DNA of 64,000 bases from Beaufortia kweichowensis (taxonomy: Eukaryota > Chordata > Actinopteri > Cypriniformes > Gastromyzontidae), in assembly GCA_019155185.1 (NCBI GenBank), contig CM032811.1, forward strand, positions 10,684,075 to 10,748,074, written 5' to 3'. The position numbers were made by a program, and so were the translations under genes. Below the pieces are notes generated by a model. It did not search any database. It saw nothing but the letters and a program-made list of their open reading frames with translations, and was not told the origin of the DNA. Positions 32,932 through 45,500 of this stretch are shown here, piece by piece (within the stretch, counting starts at the first letter, position 1; the number at the start of each line of letters is the position of its first letter).

Positions 32932-34416
32932 CTACAATTCATCTCTCATTTTATCACCCTTGGGTCGAACTAGCCTGCCAATGAAAAGGATGGAGTTGGT
33001 CTTGTTATCTTTCACGAGGAAGATAAAGGGATGGTCGGCGTAGAAAAGCTTGGGATTCCTGATCTTCTCGCTGCCGTAAATGCTGGTATCAAAGGGGTTT
33101 CCCTCTGTGTCCCACTCAAGAGCGGAAGCATGGAAGACATTGGCCAGGTAAAGATCCTTCTTTCCAGAAATGTTGGACAGATCTGCTTTAGATTTGTCCA
33201 CAGCTTCAGTAAGACCAAGTTCCCCAAGATGTTTCTGCAGAGCCAAAAGGAAATACAGTTATGTATTTTTATACATAAATCATAACTCATGATATGATTT
33301 TTTTGTTCAACTTAAATCAAAAGTCAATCCTATTCACCTGAAGGTCATGGCTGACTTCCATGCTAACTTTAGGCAAGGAAATGGCGACAGCTCTCTCTTC
33401 AAGCTTGCTGGCCCATGTGTTCACCTGCTGGCGAGTAAGCAGTTTCTCCAGCCTTTCCAGAGGCTCCACATGGTAGGGCATGATGAAAATCATGCTGGAT
33501 TTCTTATGTGCCAAAGGCATGCTCAACACATACAGCCTGTTCTCCGTATCGTCATGAAAGCCGTACAGACCTGAAATGCACTGATTGTTAGATGCTTGTA
33601 CTTGTGCAGGTATTGTTGATTTTGGATGGATGTTCGAGCTGTTGGTTTTACCTGTGCGGTGCATCATGGGAACAGAGATTGTGTGGGAACGGGTAACCAG
33701 GAAACCACGGTTGTCAACCATTTTGTGGTGAAACTTCTCATCCCAGTGGGCTGTGAGTAGATCATTAACACACATTATTAACATCTGTCATATAGATAAA
33801 ACATTAAAATATTAGTTCTAACTAAATACTTACGTTTGAAAAACATGGCATTGACGATCATGGCCCCATCTGTGTTTTTTACATCTTTGGTAACTTCCGG
33901 CAACTTGCCATCTGTCGACTTGGCAGCCCATTCATTGATGGATGTGATGGCACTTCTTTTGTCACGGAAGTTGATCTTCGAGTGTTCGTAGTTGTAATGC
34001 TTCTTGCTGTTCTTGACAAAATCATCTGCAAAGCTGACCGAGCTGGGGCCGTAGAGCCTGTTGCTGATCTTCCACGTGACGTTACGGGCCTGCGGGTCAC
34101 TCACCTCAGTAAGAAGCTCGGACAGACCTGTGTGGAGGTGATCGTCCTTCAGGGTGTCAGCCTTCAGGAGGCTCTTCACCTGCGAGGCGGTGGAAGATTT
34201 GCCGCCCATGGCAACCATGCCCAAAGAGGAGGCCACAACCACAGGAGAGATGAGGATGTTATCGAGGTTTTTCTCTTTGGCCACATTGTGGTAGAGGTTG
34301 AAGGCGAGGTTAGTGCTGGTGTCTGCCATGGAGGTTGCATGACTACTCAGCTTCTTGTCTTCAGCAGACACGGCCACGGCCACAAGGCACAGAGCAATAA
34401 GGTTGGATACCCACAT
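32932..34416 (-). CDS. serpinh1: Serpin H1 (Hsp47), collagen chaperone of the ER
   Basis: Binds procollagen triple helices in the ER and helps their folding and export. Five coding segments, 33834-34416, 33652-33750, 33338-33570 and 32932-33234, actually four in number, join in frame to 405 residues, near the usual teleost length. It has a signal peptide (MWVSNLIALCLVAVAVSA), the serpin fold throughout, and a C-terminal RDEL that returns it to the ER. The sequence closely resembles what I remember of zebrafish Serpinh1b, so the b paralogue is likely. The ATG at 34416 is chosen because the in-frame ATG farther upstream (34488) lies before the splice acceptor (exon start 34447). Hsp47 is non-inhibitory. 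gdpd5 lies upstream in the opposite direction, the same neighbour as in human. Confidence 0.97.
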
Positions 34417-35163
34417 GCTTGTTGTGTGTTCAGGTAGCAGGGGAAGTCTACAGGAGAAAAATGTAACAAACAGTTGTAAGCGCACCAATAGTACATTTTT
34501 AACTATGTAGACTTACATTTCTTTGTATTTGTATTGTGCCTGTGTTAAGAACAGTAAGATCCAGGGTGACTTGTTGGCTTTTATATCAGTTTAAAATTCA
34601 ATTTTCAATTCGTATGTTCCATATGTTGGTAAACCTAACGTAAGATATTAAGCCTTCAGGCCATGTTTTCTAGGTTAAACAAAACGGCAACGTCACCGAC
34701 CGGCATTGACTCATCAGTCAGGAATGCACTTCTTAACATACCTTTCCATCTCAATTCTGAGCCCTAAAATGTGCCAAATTCCTTTAAAGTAATTTTTTAT
34801 GTAATATAACCATTAACAGTTACATCAGTCTGCATTGTTGTTGCATTGGCATGTTTGTCTTTTTTCTGTTGTTTTTTTGTATGTTGCTCTTTTCATCATC
34901 TTGAATACCTTGATAAGTTTTCATATTCATAGTTGTCAACGATTTTCACTCTGAAAGACAAGAGGTGCATATGGATAATCTACACAAAAGTATGTTTTAT
35001 ATATATAGTACATTCGTTAATATTCAAAAACATGCAATTAGTGACTTGTATTTTTTGATTCTTTATTTAATTACATAAAGAGTTGAAGCAAGAGTTTGAG
35101 AACTCCACTGCTAGCTTTGGCTCTTTATACACACAGAGAACAAAAGAGACGTAGACTCTTCTT

Positions 35164-35201
35164 ATTGGTCAGAAGATCTTAGAGAGAAACTTTCGACCAA
35201 T
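35164..35201. promoter_or_regulatory. Inverted pair of CCAAT boxes
   Basis: ATTGGTC at 35164-35170 and its exact reverse complement GACCAAT at 35195-35201, in the first intron of serpinh1. This is a possible NF-Y site pair for an internal promoter or enhancer. Confidence 0.35.
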
Positions 35202-35768
35202 CAGATTTGCCACAGTAGAGCTGTGTCTGCATTACAGAGGAAGCACTGATTTTAATCTGGCATCAAACATCAAGCCACTCCCAATGGAAAAGGTTTATCA
35301 CGCTCTATTTAGTTTAGGGCAAAAGAAAAATAAAGGAAATCTATTTAAATCTGTAGCAAATAATCTTCCATCTAAAATTTTTATTTTGGCCAGTGTATTA
35401 GCCAATGAAATTGCACAAATCTGGACATGAATCACTGAAAAGAACCACAATGAACTCTCATCATTGCAACACCTACAACTGCAATATATACAATTTGATA
35501 TCATGCACAGTTTTTCCATCTGGGTTACTTCAGCATAAAATGTACAAAAACAAACATAATCAAAATCAAATTGGGCAAAAGCTTGATTCGTTTTGATTTT
35601 GGTTTTTTTTAATAAATGCAAAGTATGAACAACCTAATGGCTTAAGTTTCCTGTTATTAAAAAAAGTAAAAAAGCAGCTGAAATTAGAAAAACTTTTAAA
35701 GAAACTTCTGTTACTGTGTGCAGTTGCTGTCATTTCCAAATAAATATCAGTAAAATTAAAAAAATTAC

Positions 35769-35818
35769 CTTGGGCAGCTGTGCAGATGTGCTCCTCTTCT
35801 TATCTCGGAAGATGCTTT
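35769..35818 (-). other. serpinh1: Non-coding first exon of serpinh1
   Basis: The exon ends at a donor (AAG then GTAATT) at 35769 and joins the exon starting at 34447. The start near 35818 is set by the TATA box 25-30 bases upstream. Confidence 0.6.
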
Positions 35819-35842
35819 GCTGAAAAATGTTGCTTGCAGATG

Positions 35843-35873
35843 CCTATATACTCTGGGAAAGAAACTTCTAGAA
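35843..35873 (-). promoter_or_regulatory. serpinh1: serpinh1 core promoter: heat-shock element and TATA box
   Basis: The heat-shock element GAAnnTTCnnGAA is perfect at 35861-35873 (GAAACTTCTAGAA). It lies about 11 bases upstream of a TATA box (TATATAGG on the minus strand, 35843-35850). Heat induction of Hsp47 through HSF1 is well established in vertebrates. Confidence 0.85.
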
Positions 35874-37522
35874 GTTAGAGCAGTAATATTCAAATGAGGA
35901 TATTTGGCTTTCCTAGGGAGAGACCTCCCACTGGATCAAGTGACCACAGTTCTGGGGATATTCCACCTCTGCTTGGTCCTAAAGCCTTCTAAAATCTACA
36001 AAACCATAAGATCGTTTTTGCAATAAAACGGCTGTTTTGTTCGTTAAAAGTTTGACAATTCTTGTATATTGGCATAAAGTGTATAGATGAAGCGGATAAT
36101 GATAGCTTGATAGCTTGTCCTTTGTTAAATTTTATTACTGAGTCTCAGACTTGCTTTGCTGAGTTGGCAATGTTGTGCAGAATTTTGTGTTCAATACTGT
36201 GCATTTTATCATGGAAAATAATCCTAAAAAAGTGTTTCCCAAGATGTATGCAAATAGCTCTGGATATATAAACAATAAAAAATAAATGAGAAAGTTTTTT
36301 GTCTTTTTTAACATTCCTTCTAGATTCTTCTTACGGTGGATGCTCAGACATGCTTTTTCAAGCTCCCATCCTCCCCCAACCCTGCCACGTCAAACAGTGA
36401 ATTCTTTTTTAGCCTGTGGGTGTGGGGCAGAAATTGCTGCTAAAATTTATTTTTAATCATTCAATGAACATAATGCAGTATTTTATTGAATTTTTAGTTT
36501 TGTAGTGATTTTATTTATATGTTTGTTGCGAGTAAGTCTTTTGTCAAAGATGCATGTTTGCTTTTTCTTTAGGCAACTTGTTATGTAATAATCACAACCC
36601 CCGCTTTATTACCTTCTCTTTATCCCCAGAAGTAATAAAATCCACACAAAAACTCAGCATTGCTTCAAAGGAAATTTAGAAAAGCATTTAACTCCAGCCA
36701 ATTTGATGTCAAGAATGTTGTTTTTTAAACCAATTGTAAGTCTTGTGTTGAATTTCATTATTTAGAAACATGCTTAAAAAGTGCTTGAGAGCCACAAGAA
36801 TGTGTTTTTTTTTCCTTGACCACCTGTGTGTGGTATGTGCTTTCCAAACATGTGGCACTGATGCTAATGATAATCTGGTGTTTACAGGAGAATCTCTTAA
36901 CTCGGTTCCTTCAACTCTTCAGTTCTGTGTCAGATTTCTCAAGTGGGAAATCTAGTCTGCAAACAAACACAACTTATTTGCTATAATGGCATGTATATCA
37001 AACTTTGGTTATAGGCTTAAAGGATATTTTCATATTGCCTATGGAACCTCAGAAAATCTGCACATAGAAGTCAATAGGTTATGGGCTGAACTAAGGCGAC
37101 TTTGTAGGGGCTGTGCTAAATGTGTATGATGTAATATGTGAGCAGAGTTACTTCTTATATGCTGATGTAACTTTGTGTTACCTAAATGTAATGATTTATC
37201 AAAGAAGTAAAATAATAAACTACAGTTAGAGAAACATAATTGTTCCACGGCTCTTTTCTCTTCTTGCTTCAGCAGTTTGAATAATACAGTTAATGAGTTA
37301 TGGTTGAGTTTGATTAATTTCAAGCTGGTGGAAATTACAATAATTTTCCAATCACAGAATAGCAAGACTGATGTGGTCTACATATCTTTAAAGTCTTAAA
37401 ATCTGTAACATCTTGTTAATAGCAACCATTACATGAGAGCTGCCTCTGTTCATTTGTGCATTAGATCATTAAAAATCATTTTAACTAAATAAAGCAATCA
37501 TTTTCAGGCGATGAGGAGTAGT

Positions 37523-37536
37523 ACCCTCCAGTGGCC
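37523..37536 (-). promoter_or_regulatory. CTCF-like motif
   Basis: The minus strand reads GGCCACTGGAGGGT. It lies 220 bases from a forward motif at 37756. Confidence 0.35.
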
Positions 37537-37755
37537 TGTGCTTTTAGTCTATTGCATTAATGAACAGACCGTCGCCGGAGTGTCTAAAGAGTAATCGACG
37601 GCGCCCTCAGTTACTTTTACTAATTGAGGTCACGCTTAGTTCCTGAGGTGTTAATCCAAGCTTTTAAATGTAATTATTTAGATAACTTCGCCCTTGAATC
37701 ACGAACAAATAAAGTTGTAAAACTCAAAACTTTTTTCCAACCTTTACCATGTCAA

Positions 37756-37768
37756 CCACTAGATGGCG
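37756..37768 (+). promoter_or_regulatory. CTCF-like motif 5' of gdpd5
   Basis: CCACTAGATGGCG, forward, about 1.2 kb before the gdpd5 promoter. Confidence 0.45.
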
Positions 37769-38925
37769 AAAAAAGACAGCAGTTGTGTCATACCGCACTG
37801 GCTTAGGTAAAAAACTAATCTTTTGTATTTCAAAACTTTTAGTTATCTTCCTCTTAGCTGAAATTTGTACAAAATGACACTTTTTGGCACTGCATTTGTA
37901 CTTTAATGATATCTGATGAGTAAAGCAAACACGAATATATCCACAGAGGAAGTATAACAGGAAGATTCCTTAAAAGGGTTATGACCACATAGGTATTCTG
38001 TGTAAGTATCAGTAAAGATAAGCAACTTAGCTAAATGGCTATACTGGCTGAGCAAAGCTGATTGGTATTTAGGAGGCCTCATGTTGTATCCTTGGAGACC
38101 AAATAACATCTCAAAATGTTTATCTGTTTCCTGGTGAGTTATACCTCATTGGAATAACATTGACTAGTTGCAGATTATGATATCCATGGAGTCAACTCAA
38201 CACTAGCCAACACATAAATGTTATAAAATATTATACAAAGTAGCTACCACTCACATTTTGATCAGAAAATGGACATACGTAGTACTGTAAGTTAGATTAT
38301 GTTCAGACAGTGTTCACAATGCTAAGATCACCTTAGTTTTAACACTCAAATCAAATGCATTTATGCATGTCAGAATCATAGCATTTAGTTTAAAAATAAA
38401 TAAGGTTGTGGTGAATAACAGCTGATTAGAGAATATAGGAGTCAAATTTATTTGTTCAGGAGCTAAAATGTCAAAGGAAGCAATTATCCTGCAACCTAAG
38501 CAAACGTGCCCACACACAGCTACTCACACTGATGTAGACCACTGACATTTGTGTGTGTGATGTAGGAGGGATAGAATCAAAGTTAAACTTCCCAAAATGC
38601 CTTAAACTGCATGCTGACAAGTTTCTTTTGCCCAAAATGTCTGTCTAAAAGTCCACTTTTTTGTTTATGCATTTTCACTACAGCTATTTAATGCATTACG
38701 TCGTACTACTACTTACAACTGCACTGAGGAATCTTGTGTCTTTTTATATTTAAATAAGAAACTATAATCCGTAAAAAATAAACTAGAAAATAATGGAAGA
38801 GAATATGAAAACATGACTATGCAAGGTTGCTTTTAAAGAATTAAAATGAAAGAACATTAAAGAAGAAAACATTAAGATTATAGTAGCTGTATAAGAATAA
38901 CATTTTCATATTGGACGGTAGGGAG

Positions 38926-39302
38926 CACAATAAGACAGAGCGCAATCTAGCCACGCCCATCATTTATCAACCCCGCCCACAAGCAATCGACAGGGCTGCT
39001 GCTGCCTCACACTGCCATAAGCGCGTGCACAGGTACGCCGTTCGCTGTCAACACATCGAGTCACAGAGCAGAGCAAACAGCTTCATTTTTTAATTCACAC
39101 ACGTTTTTATCGCTTCTCAAGTGCATCTCGTGTCTGCGGGAGCGAGTGGTTTTTAAGCCTTGTACTTTTTTAATAATCATCGATTGAGTGGTTGTGTCGG
39201 TGGTGGGTTACCTGTACCGTTAGGTGTGGAAGAGACGCGCAGAGGAAACGTTACTCAAACTTCACCTGCTGAAACACTACAAGACAAACGCGTCTGGATA
39301 AG
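38926..39302 (+). promoter_or_regulatory. gdpd5: Promoter and non-coding first exon of gdpd5
   Basis: A CpG-richer patch in AT-rich surroundings. CCACGCCC (38951-38958) and CCCCGCCC (38971-38978) are KLF/Sp1-type boxes. The exon ends at 39302 before GTAAAA. The next exon starts at 47378, 57 bases before the start codon. The exact transcription start is unknown. Confidence 0.6.
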
Positions 39303-39332
39303 GTAAAAACTTTGTCATTGAGTTTAAATAAT

Positions 39333-39501
39333 CATGGTTTTATTATAGTAAAAGTGTAGCAACCATGCGGATTGACTTCTATCTGTATTACCACAGTTTT
39401 ACGTCAAATTCCAAGGTTAAACTATAGTTATTGTAATGTGACGATGGTAAATTTGTTGTTTTACTGCACTAAGAAACTACGGTTACTGTAGTAAAACCAT
39501 G
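39333..39501. repeat. MITE-like element with terminal inverted repeats
   Basis: The left end (CATGGTTTTATTATAGTAA) and right end (TTACTGTAGTAAAACCATG) are inverted repeats with few mismatches, about 169 bases apart. The motif is of a kind common in cyprinid genomes. It starts 31 bases after gdpd5 exon 1. Confidence 0.6.
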
Positions 39502-42500
39502 CATAATTTTCGTCACGGTTTCTTATTCGATTTTGATGAATCTCTAAAAATTCTAGATCATACATTACTAAGGCTACTAATAGGAAATAGTTTGAGGTCA
39601 TACTTTTAATATTAGCAATGTAGTTGTTCACAGATTTGTGCATCCGGTCTGAATCCGGAATGTTTTATGTTGCTCGTGAAATGTAGTTTGTTTGAAATAG
39701 CAGTTTAATTGTAATTGACCTTTGTAGACTGACATTTTGTAAACGGGACGTTATTGTTTGGTTTCATTGCACCTGGCACGCGGTTACGCCCGTCCGGGTA
39801 ACGCCAGGTGACACGAGCGCATCTGTTATCTCCTCTGCATAGTGCAAGCAAATGACACAACGTGATTTAACCAGGTTTGACATAAAGCGACAGTCTTTGT
39901 TCCTCATGAAATAACATTTCTTTTAACCAATCTTTGATTTAACTATCTTAAATCCTAACTGGCCATGAAAACTGTTTAATAATAAATGGTTGGTTTATAG
40001 GAATGTTGCTACATGTCCAACAAAAGATGTTGATCCTGGAACATGTTCTGCTTTGGGTAATATCACATGGTAGAATTACAATCATCATAGAAAATCTTAT
40101 TTATGCAGAATTTTATGGTTGTCCTTTGACCACATTAGGATATTAATTATTAATGTTTACTTGATGATGTGTAAAAAGGCCATTAGAATAGAACCAAAAA
40201 GGTTATGTAACCAATATAAGCAAAGTTGTTTTTTAACCGTCAAACCTCTTCCTATTGCGTAATCACTGTTGCAACACTGTCATACACATCATTGAATAAA
40301 CTTGTCTTTAATTGTATCTTTAAGTTGTCATCTAAAGCATTAAAAGAGTATAAAAACAACCACTGCTGTCCATCTCTAAAGAAACAGGGTCTTCGTTTAT
40401 CTAGCATGGATGGTGTAACATTGAATTATCTGTCTTTATCGTAAGAGAGCTGGGTGATGCTGTGAGATGACCTCTTGTTATTGTCAGTCCGGTGGGAGCT
40501 GAGCCATGTGCTGTCTCTGATTAGTCCACACCTCCCTCCCACATGTCAAAGAATAATGGACAAGATTCTGGGACTCAGTGTTAAATGGACCAGCTGATGA
40601 GTTCCCTGTTAAGAAATACCACTTGATGGGGTAAGCTGTAGGGGTTATTTAGTCTTCATTTTTACTTTTACTATGAAGCAAAAGTCACAATTGTTGGTTC
40701 TTCGATCAGTATGGATTTTCTTTGCCAGTTAGCAGCAATTAAATCAATTATGAGCACCTAATGACTGTGACTACTTTATTCGATTTGTTGTCGCTCCACA
40801 CGGCACAGAAATGCAGGGTCAGGCTTGTATGGAAGCTGGTGCAAGATCAGCCTTTATAGTGATGTTTACAATAACCTCATTTAATCTATTTGGGAGTCCA
40901 GGTTAAAGCATATTAGAGATGTCTGGTCACTGGTTAAAATTGTCTGGTTGCACAACATCCCCTTATCCCTAAAAACCATGAACGAAACTATGCAAGGTTA
41001 AATTAAATATGACCCAGGTTGAAATAAATGTATACATGGTTTGTTTCAGACACTGTGTTTTGTGCCAGCAAATATTGGCTGCTTGGAGCATGACACTGAT
41101 CTAATGAGTAGCTTTATTGTACTGCCATTGGCTTTGGATGCCATGCATAAATCTGTAACCGTAAATGTAAGTCTTGTTTTTGCAAATAAATGTGTGTAAA
41201 ATCTGGGTCAGATCGAAAGCAAAACCAGCTGAAAACCATTGCCTCATGCTATGATATCAAACACTGCTGGGCCAGTGTGTTTCTTCGCCATGTATCCAAT
41301 ACACTGGCTGTGTATTCCCTGTAGCTTGAACAGATTGAACCTGTGCTTATTGCCTCAGGGTTCGAGGTACAAAAAGAGTTAAAGCTCCGAAGTCCTTTTT
41401 TTCCTCTAGAACAATGTTCCCTCTATGTCTGCATGCCTCACATGCCTTTGTCAGGTGCTGGTTTTACAAAGAAATATATCAGTACCTACTGATACAGAAT
41501 TTCCTTCTTCTCACCAGTCCAACTGATTGATTTGATTAATCACTAGTGGTTGTTCCAGTCTGTTTTAGACCGTTCTTGTACGTTCTGCATAAGCATTCAA
41601 GAGGGCAGTGGGTTCAGCTGGATGGAGAACGTGCCAAGCCCAGCATCCCTCTGTTGAGAGAGAGTAAAGCCATCTGAGCGCAGTATGTTTATCCTGGTTT
41701 GTTGTTCGTTTTGATCTGTCTCTTGTGTGTAGGAGGTGATAAGTCTTTCAATTTTGTCTCACTCTTAAGATATTTTCAAAAATATTTAAATGGTGTTTTG
41801 TAGAAGGCTGGCCACTGATTTGAAATTAATTTGAGCATCAATGTTTATTTGATACAGTATTTTTTTGGAAATAAAACAATTAGTTGAAGTGTTTAAAACT
41901 ATAAAAACGCTGTATAATCAATCTTTACAATCATTTCATATTCTGATACAATATGACCAGAAATTTGTATATGTGTACTTGTGTAAAGTGTGTGTGGACT
42001 AAGGCCCTTGAGAAAGCTGAAGCGTAGGAGTAAATTCTAACCAAATGAGGTTTATGTATAGACAGTAAATAAGATGGTTGAAGAAGAATGCTCCATTACT
42101 CTGTTAAATAAATGATGGGGCATTGAATTAGCCAGAGTTAATCTTTCAGAAATGTTGTTGCTCCACATCAGCACTAGGTGTGTATGGATGCCGGGTGTTT
42201 TTTTAAACTTCCTGCTTATTATTGAAACTAAGCTTATTTTGTAAACTGTTGTATGCAGACCATATTTGTCCTTGCTAATCTGTGTTATTTTAGGAAAATA
42301 ATTGTAGTATTGCAAAATGGAAGAACTTCATGATGTGCAGTGAAATTAAATTTGTGGTTATAAAATAAATATTGACCTTTAAAAGAGCAGCTGTAGTTGA
42401 TTTTAAAAACAAATATCCTTGAGCGAATGACTTTGTCAATTGCTTTAGATTTTTACTCTGACACCACCTTCTGCTTTTAATAAGTACCAAAAAGTAAGTA

Positions 42501-45500
42501 AAATATTCTGCATCAACAGACACAGAGCAGGTCTTATCTGGGACATGTTGAATTGTAGACTGTCTACAGTTGGGGAGAAAGGAGGCATCTGTTACGCTGT
42601 ATTGCAACCCTTATAATTACACTGATGGGTATTTAGCAGTGTAAAATGTAGGTAGTTGGTCTGTGAGAAACCCTTTGTGTCACTTGTCACAGAGCTGTTA
42701 GTCGTGCTTCTTTTAATTGGTCTGTTGTTAGGATGGTGAAACTAGATGTCATATATTTATTCACCATTCACTATAAGTAGCTGTGATTTTAGTATGACTC
42801 TTTGTTCATTATCTTTCTATATTTTTTTTCTTTTTAAATATATGACAGTAGGGGGAATTCGGTGATGTAGCCAGTAACACATGTTGTTTCTAAATTGCAG
42901 TCATTTAGAAATTTTGTTCATGATATATCTGATTAGCTATGTCTGAAAACATTGTGTGGATGTCATTTATCAAATTAAACCAGAAAACCTGCTGGTTTAG
43001 ATGACACCAATTGCCTTTTAATGTCCATTAACATGATTGCATGTCTTGTGAAATTTCACTTCCTTACAGGACAAACAATGACAGAGCATCTGACAACTGT
43101 ATTCAGGGCTGCCTGGGCTTACCCACTATGGGAAAAGAGTTATATTTAGCCCAAAGCTATCACAGTGCCTTAGATCGATCAATCAGCACAAAGCCATTAA
43201 ATTATTGTCCCTCAGCATTCTGCTGAATTTTTACCTTACTGAAGATGTCCTGTCCTTGGAGTTGAGGAGAAGATGAAAATGGTTTGCTTGATTTTTCCAC
43301 CCAAAAGAATAATATCCTCAGTGAATGAAAAATGAAAAGGAAAGCTTATTGGACACCTGACCCAGTTCATTTTCTCATGGTTTTGGAGAGATTCTGTGAG
43401 ATTCATTAACTGACAGTCTATTAGTCATTTAGTGACAGAAAATGAGACATATTTGTTTTCAATTATTAATGAGAGAAATGTGGCACCAGGCATGTGTCCA
43501 TAAACCAGCCTTTAATTAATTTAGGTGGTGGAGACTGATAATAATAAATGATGCTCCACTATTGAAAACCATTAACCATTTCCATCAATCTCTTGCATAA
43601 GAAACGAATGGGTATGACTTATTTAATCATTTCTTAAAAAACAGCCAATTTGTTTTTCCCTAATGCCCATTAGTCGAGCTGATCAGTAATTCATAGTTAT
43701 GCTTGAAGTTTGTCTATCTAATAATTTCCATTTTTAAGAGTTAAAGACTGGCCAATCTTTTGAATCATTGTGTAGTCTATGATTTTATGTGTGAACTATT
43801 ATTGTAAACTATACAGTAGTTTCACTGTGATATATTTTGCTGGCAGTTAGTTTAGAGTAATGAGTTTGATGTAAATGTCATCTGCACCTTTAAAAAGGTT
43901 GGCAAACATATAAGTACACATTGCTATTTTGTGCTATGTCTGCATTTTTTCCCTCTGTCTGAATTTACACATTTTCACATCAGCATTTTGCCATGCATTA
44001 GCATTCATATCGGTCTGTGCTGAAGTTGGCACTTTATACATTTCTTGGACAAAAGAGGCTGATGTCTGAAATCGAGCATACATGGATGTTTTGTCAATTT
44101 CTGTCACTGAGAATAAACCTAATTGGGCTTAAGCTGTTTTTCCTTTAAAATATATGCTGTGATACTGACGTCAATGCACAATGCAATTACTGTGTGTGAT
44201 GCATTGGAATCAATAGTCTTTGTTATAGTGCTTTTGATGCTTTTGGAGCTTTAAACCACCTAGGTGGTGTTTTGGATACAGTAAGACAACATCAGTATTT
44301 GTTAAAGGAGTGTGAAATTGTTAGTTCATTCAGAAATTATATTTGCAGTTTTCTTAACAATGAAACAAAATGTGTAGCGAGACTGTCAGTTTGTAAGGTT
44401 TGTGAACACACAACTGCTGCTAGTTGTTGGTTAGTCTCCACCCCCTTAGTCCATTAAATCTTCATTTATTTAGGTCTGCATTGGATGAAGTCAAGTGTAG
44501 ACTCTTTGTAAATTCCAGACTGAAGTGTTTTAAGACAAACAGTCTAAATCTGTAAGGTCACACTCACTCCCTCATTGTAAGAGAGGCTTTTTGCTAGGCA
44601 TTTGGCAGTTTTCAGTAAACAGACGGTAACTGGAATATCTTTGGCGGTTATAGAGACGAAGGGAAGTGTAGTGTGGGTGCTGACGCAGCATTGGAACGGT
44701 TTCAATTAGGAGGGAGGTGAACATAAACAACCTGCTAACATGAGTAAGGTCATGACGGAGTGTTTTTACTGTAACCTGTCCCCCTGTAGAATAGATTGAT
44801 ATTTACAAAAGGATTGATGGGTGAACCATGGTTTAGACTATATGACTACAATACATTAGTCTATAGTCTTGTAAATGTATGCCCTTTGGCATCTTACCAC
44901 AAATAAAAGCAGAATGTCCGCCACTTCCTTGAAGACCTGATTGTTGTCATTTTCCACAATTGTCTCCTCACTTGTCAGTGAGCAATGGTAGTAATTTGTA
45001 GTGCATCATTTTGAGGAGCTCTCAATTGTCTGTGGTTTCTTTGAATATCTAACTGACCCTGAAACAGTGACGTCTTTAGTAATAGCACAAGAGGCGCGTT
45101 AAGTGTGCCTACAGGTCATAAATGATTTGACTTTTTTGCTCAGTATATTCTAAGCATGTAAGATTTAGCTTTAAGACACAGTTCAGTACCCTCCTCCCTG
45201 ATCATTGATAATCATATTGTGTTTTTTTTTTTTAAGTAAATGTACCTCCTTTCTCCTCTGCTTTAAATTGCTTAAGATTTAAATTGCTGAACTGTTTCCC
45301 TTAATGGCTCTTTGACACGGTTTTCTGGCAATAGGAAATGAGGCAGCAGAAAAGGAGAATGTTGTTCCTAAACTTTCTTAGCCCTAAATATGGACAAGTG
45401 AACAAAGTGGTTTGCATAAAAGTTTGAGAGCTGCATATAGAGTTTGCATTAGTGCCAAACTGTTACTAAAAGACATTTTATTCTGTTTATCAATTACTGC

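Larger units (their letters stand above)
35880..38925. other. Intergenic, serpinh1 to gdpd5
   Basis: Head-to-head space of about 3 kb with no supported gene. It holds CTCF-like motifs at 37523-37536 (-) and 37756-37768 (+), and a TTC/GAA-rich stretch near 36318-36335 that is a weak heat-shock-like match. Confidence 0.45.

Noticed and set aside
33982..34437. A 151-codon open frame on the plus strand
   Set aside because: It lies antisense to the serpinh1 coding exon and shows no independent family features; it is a shadow.
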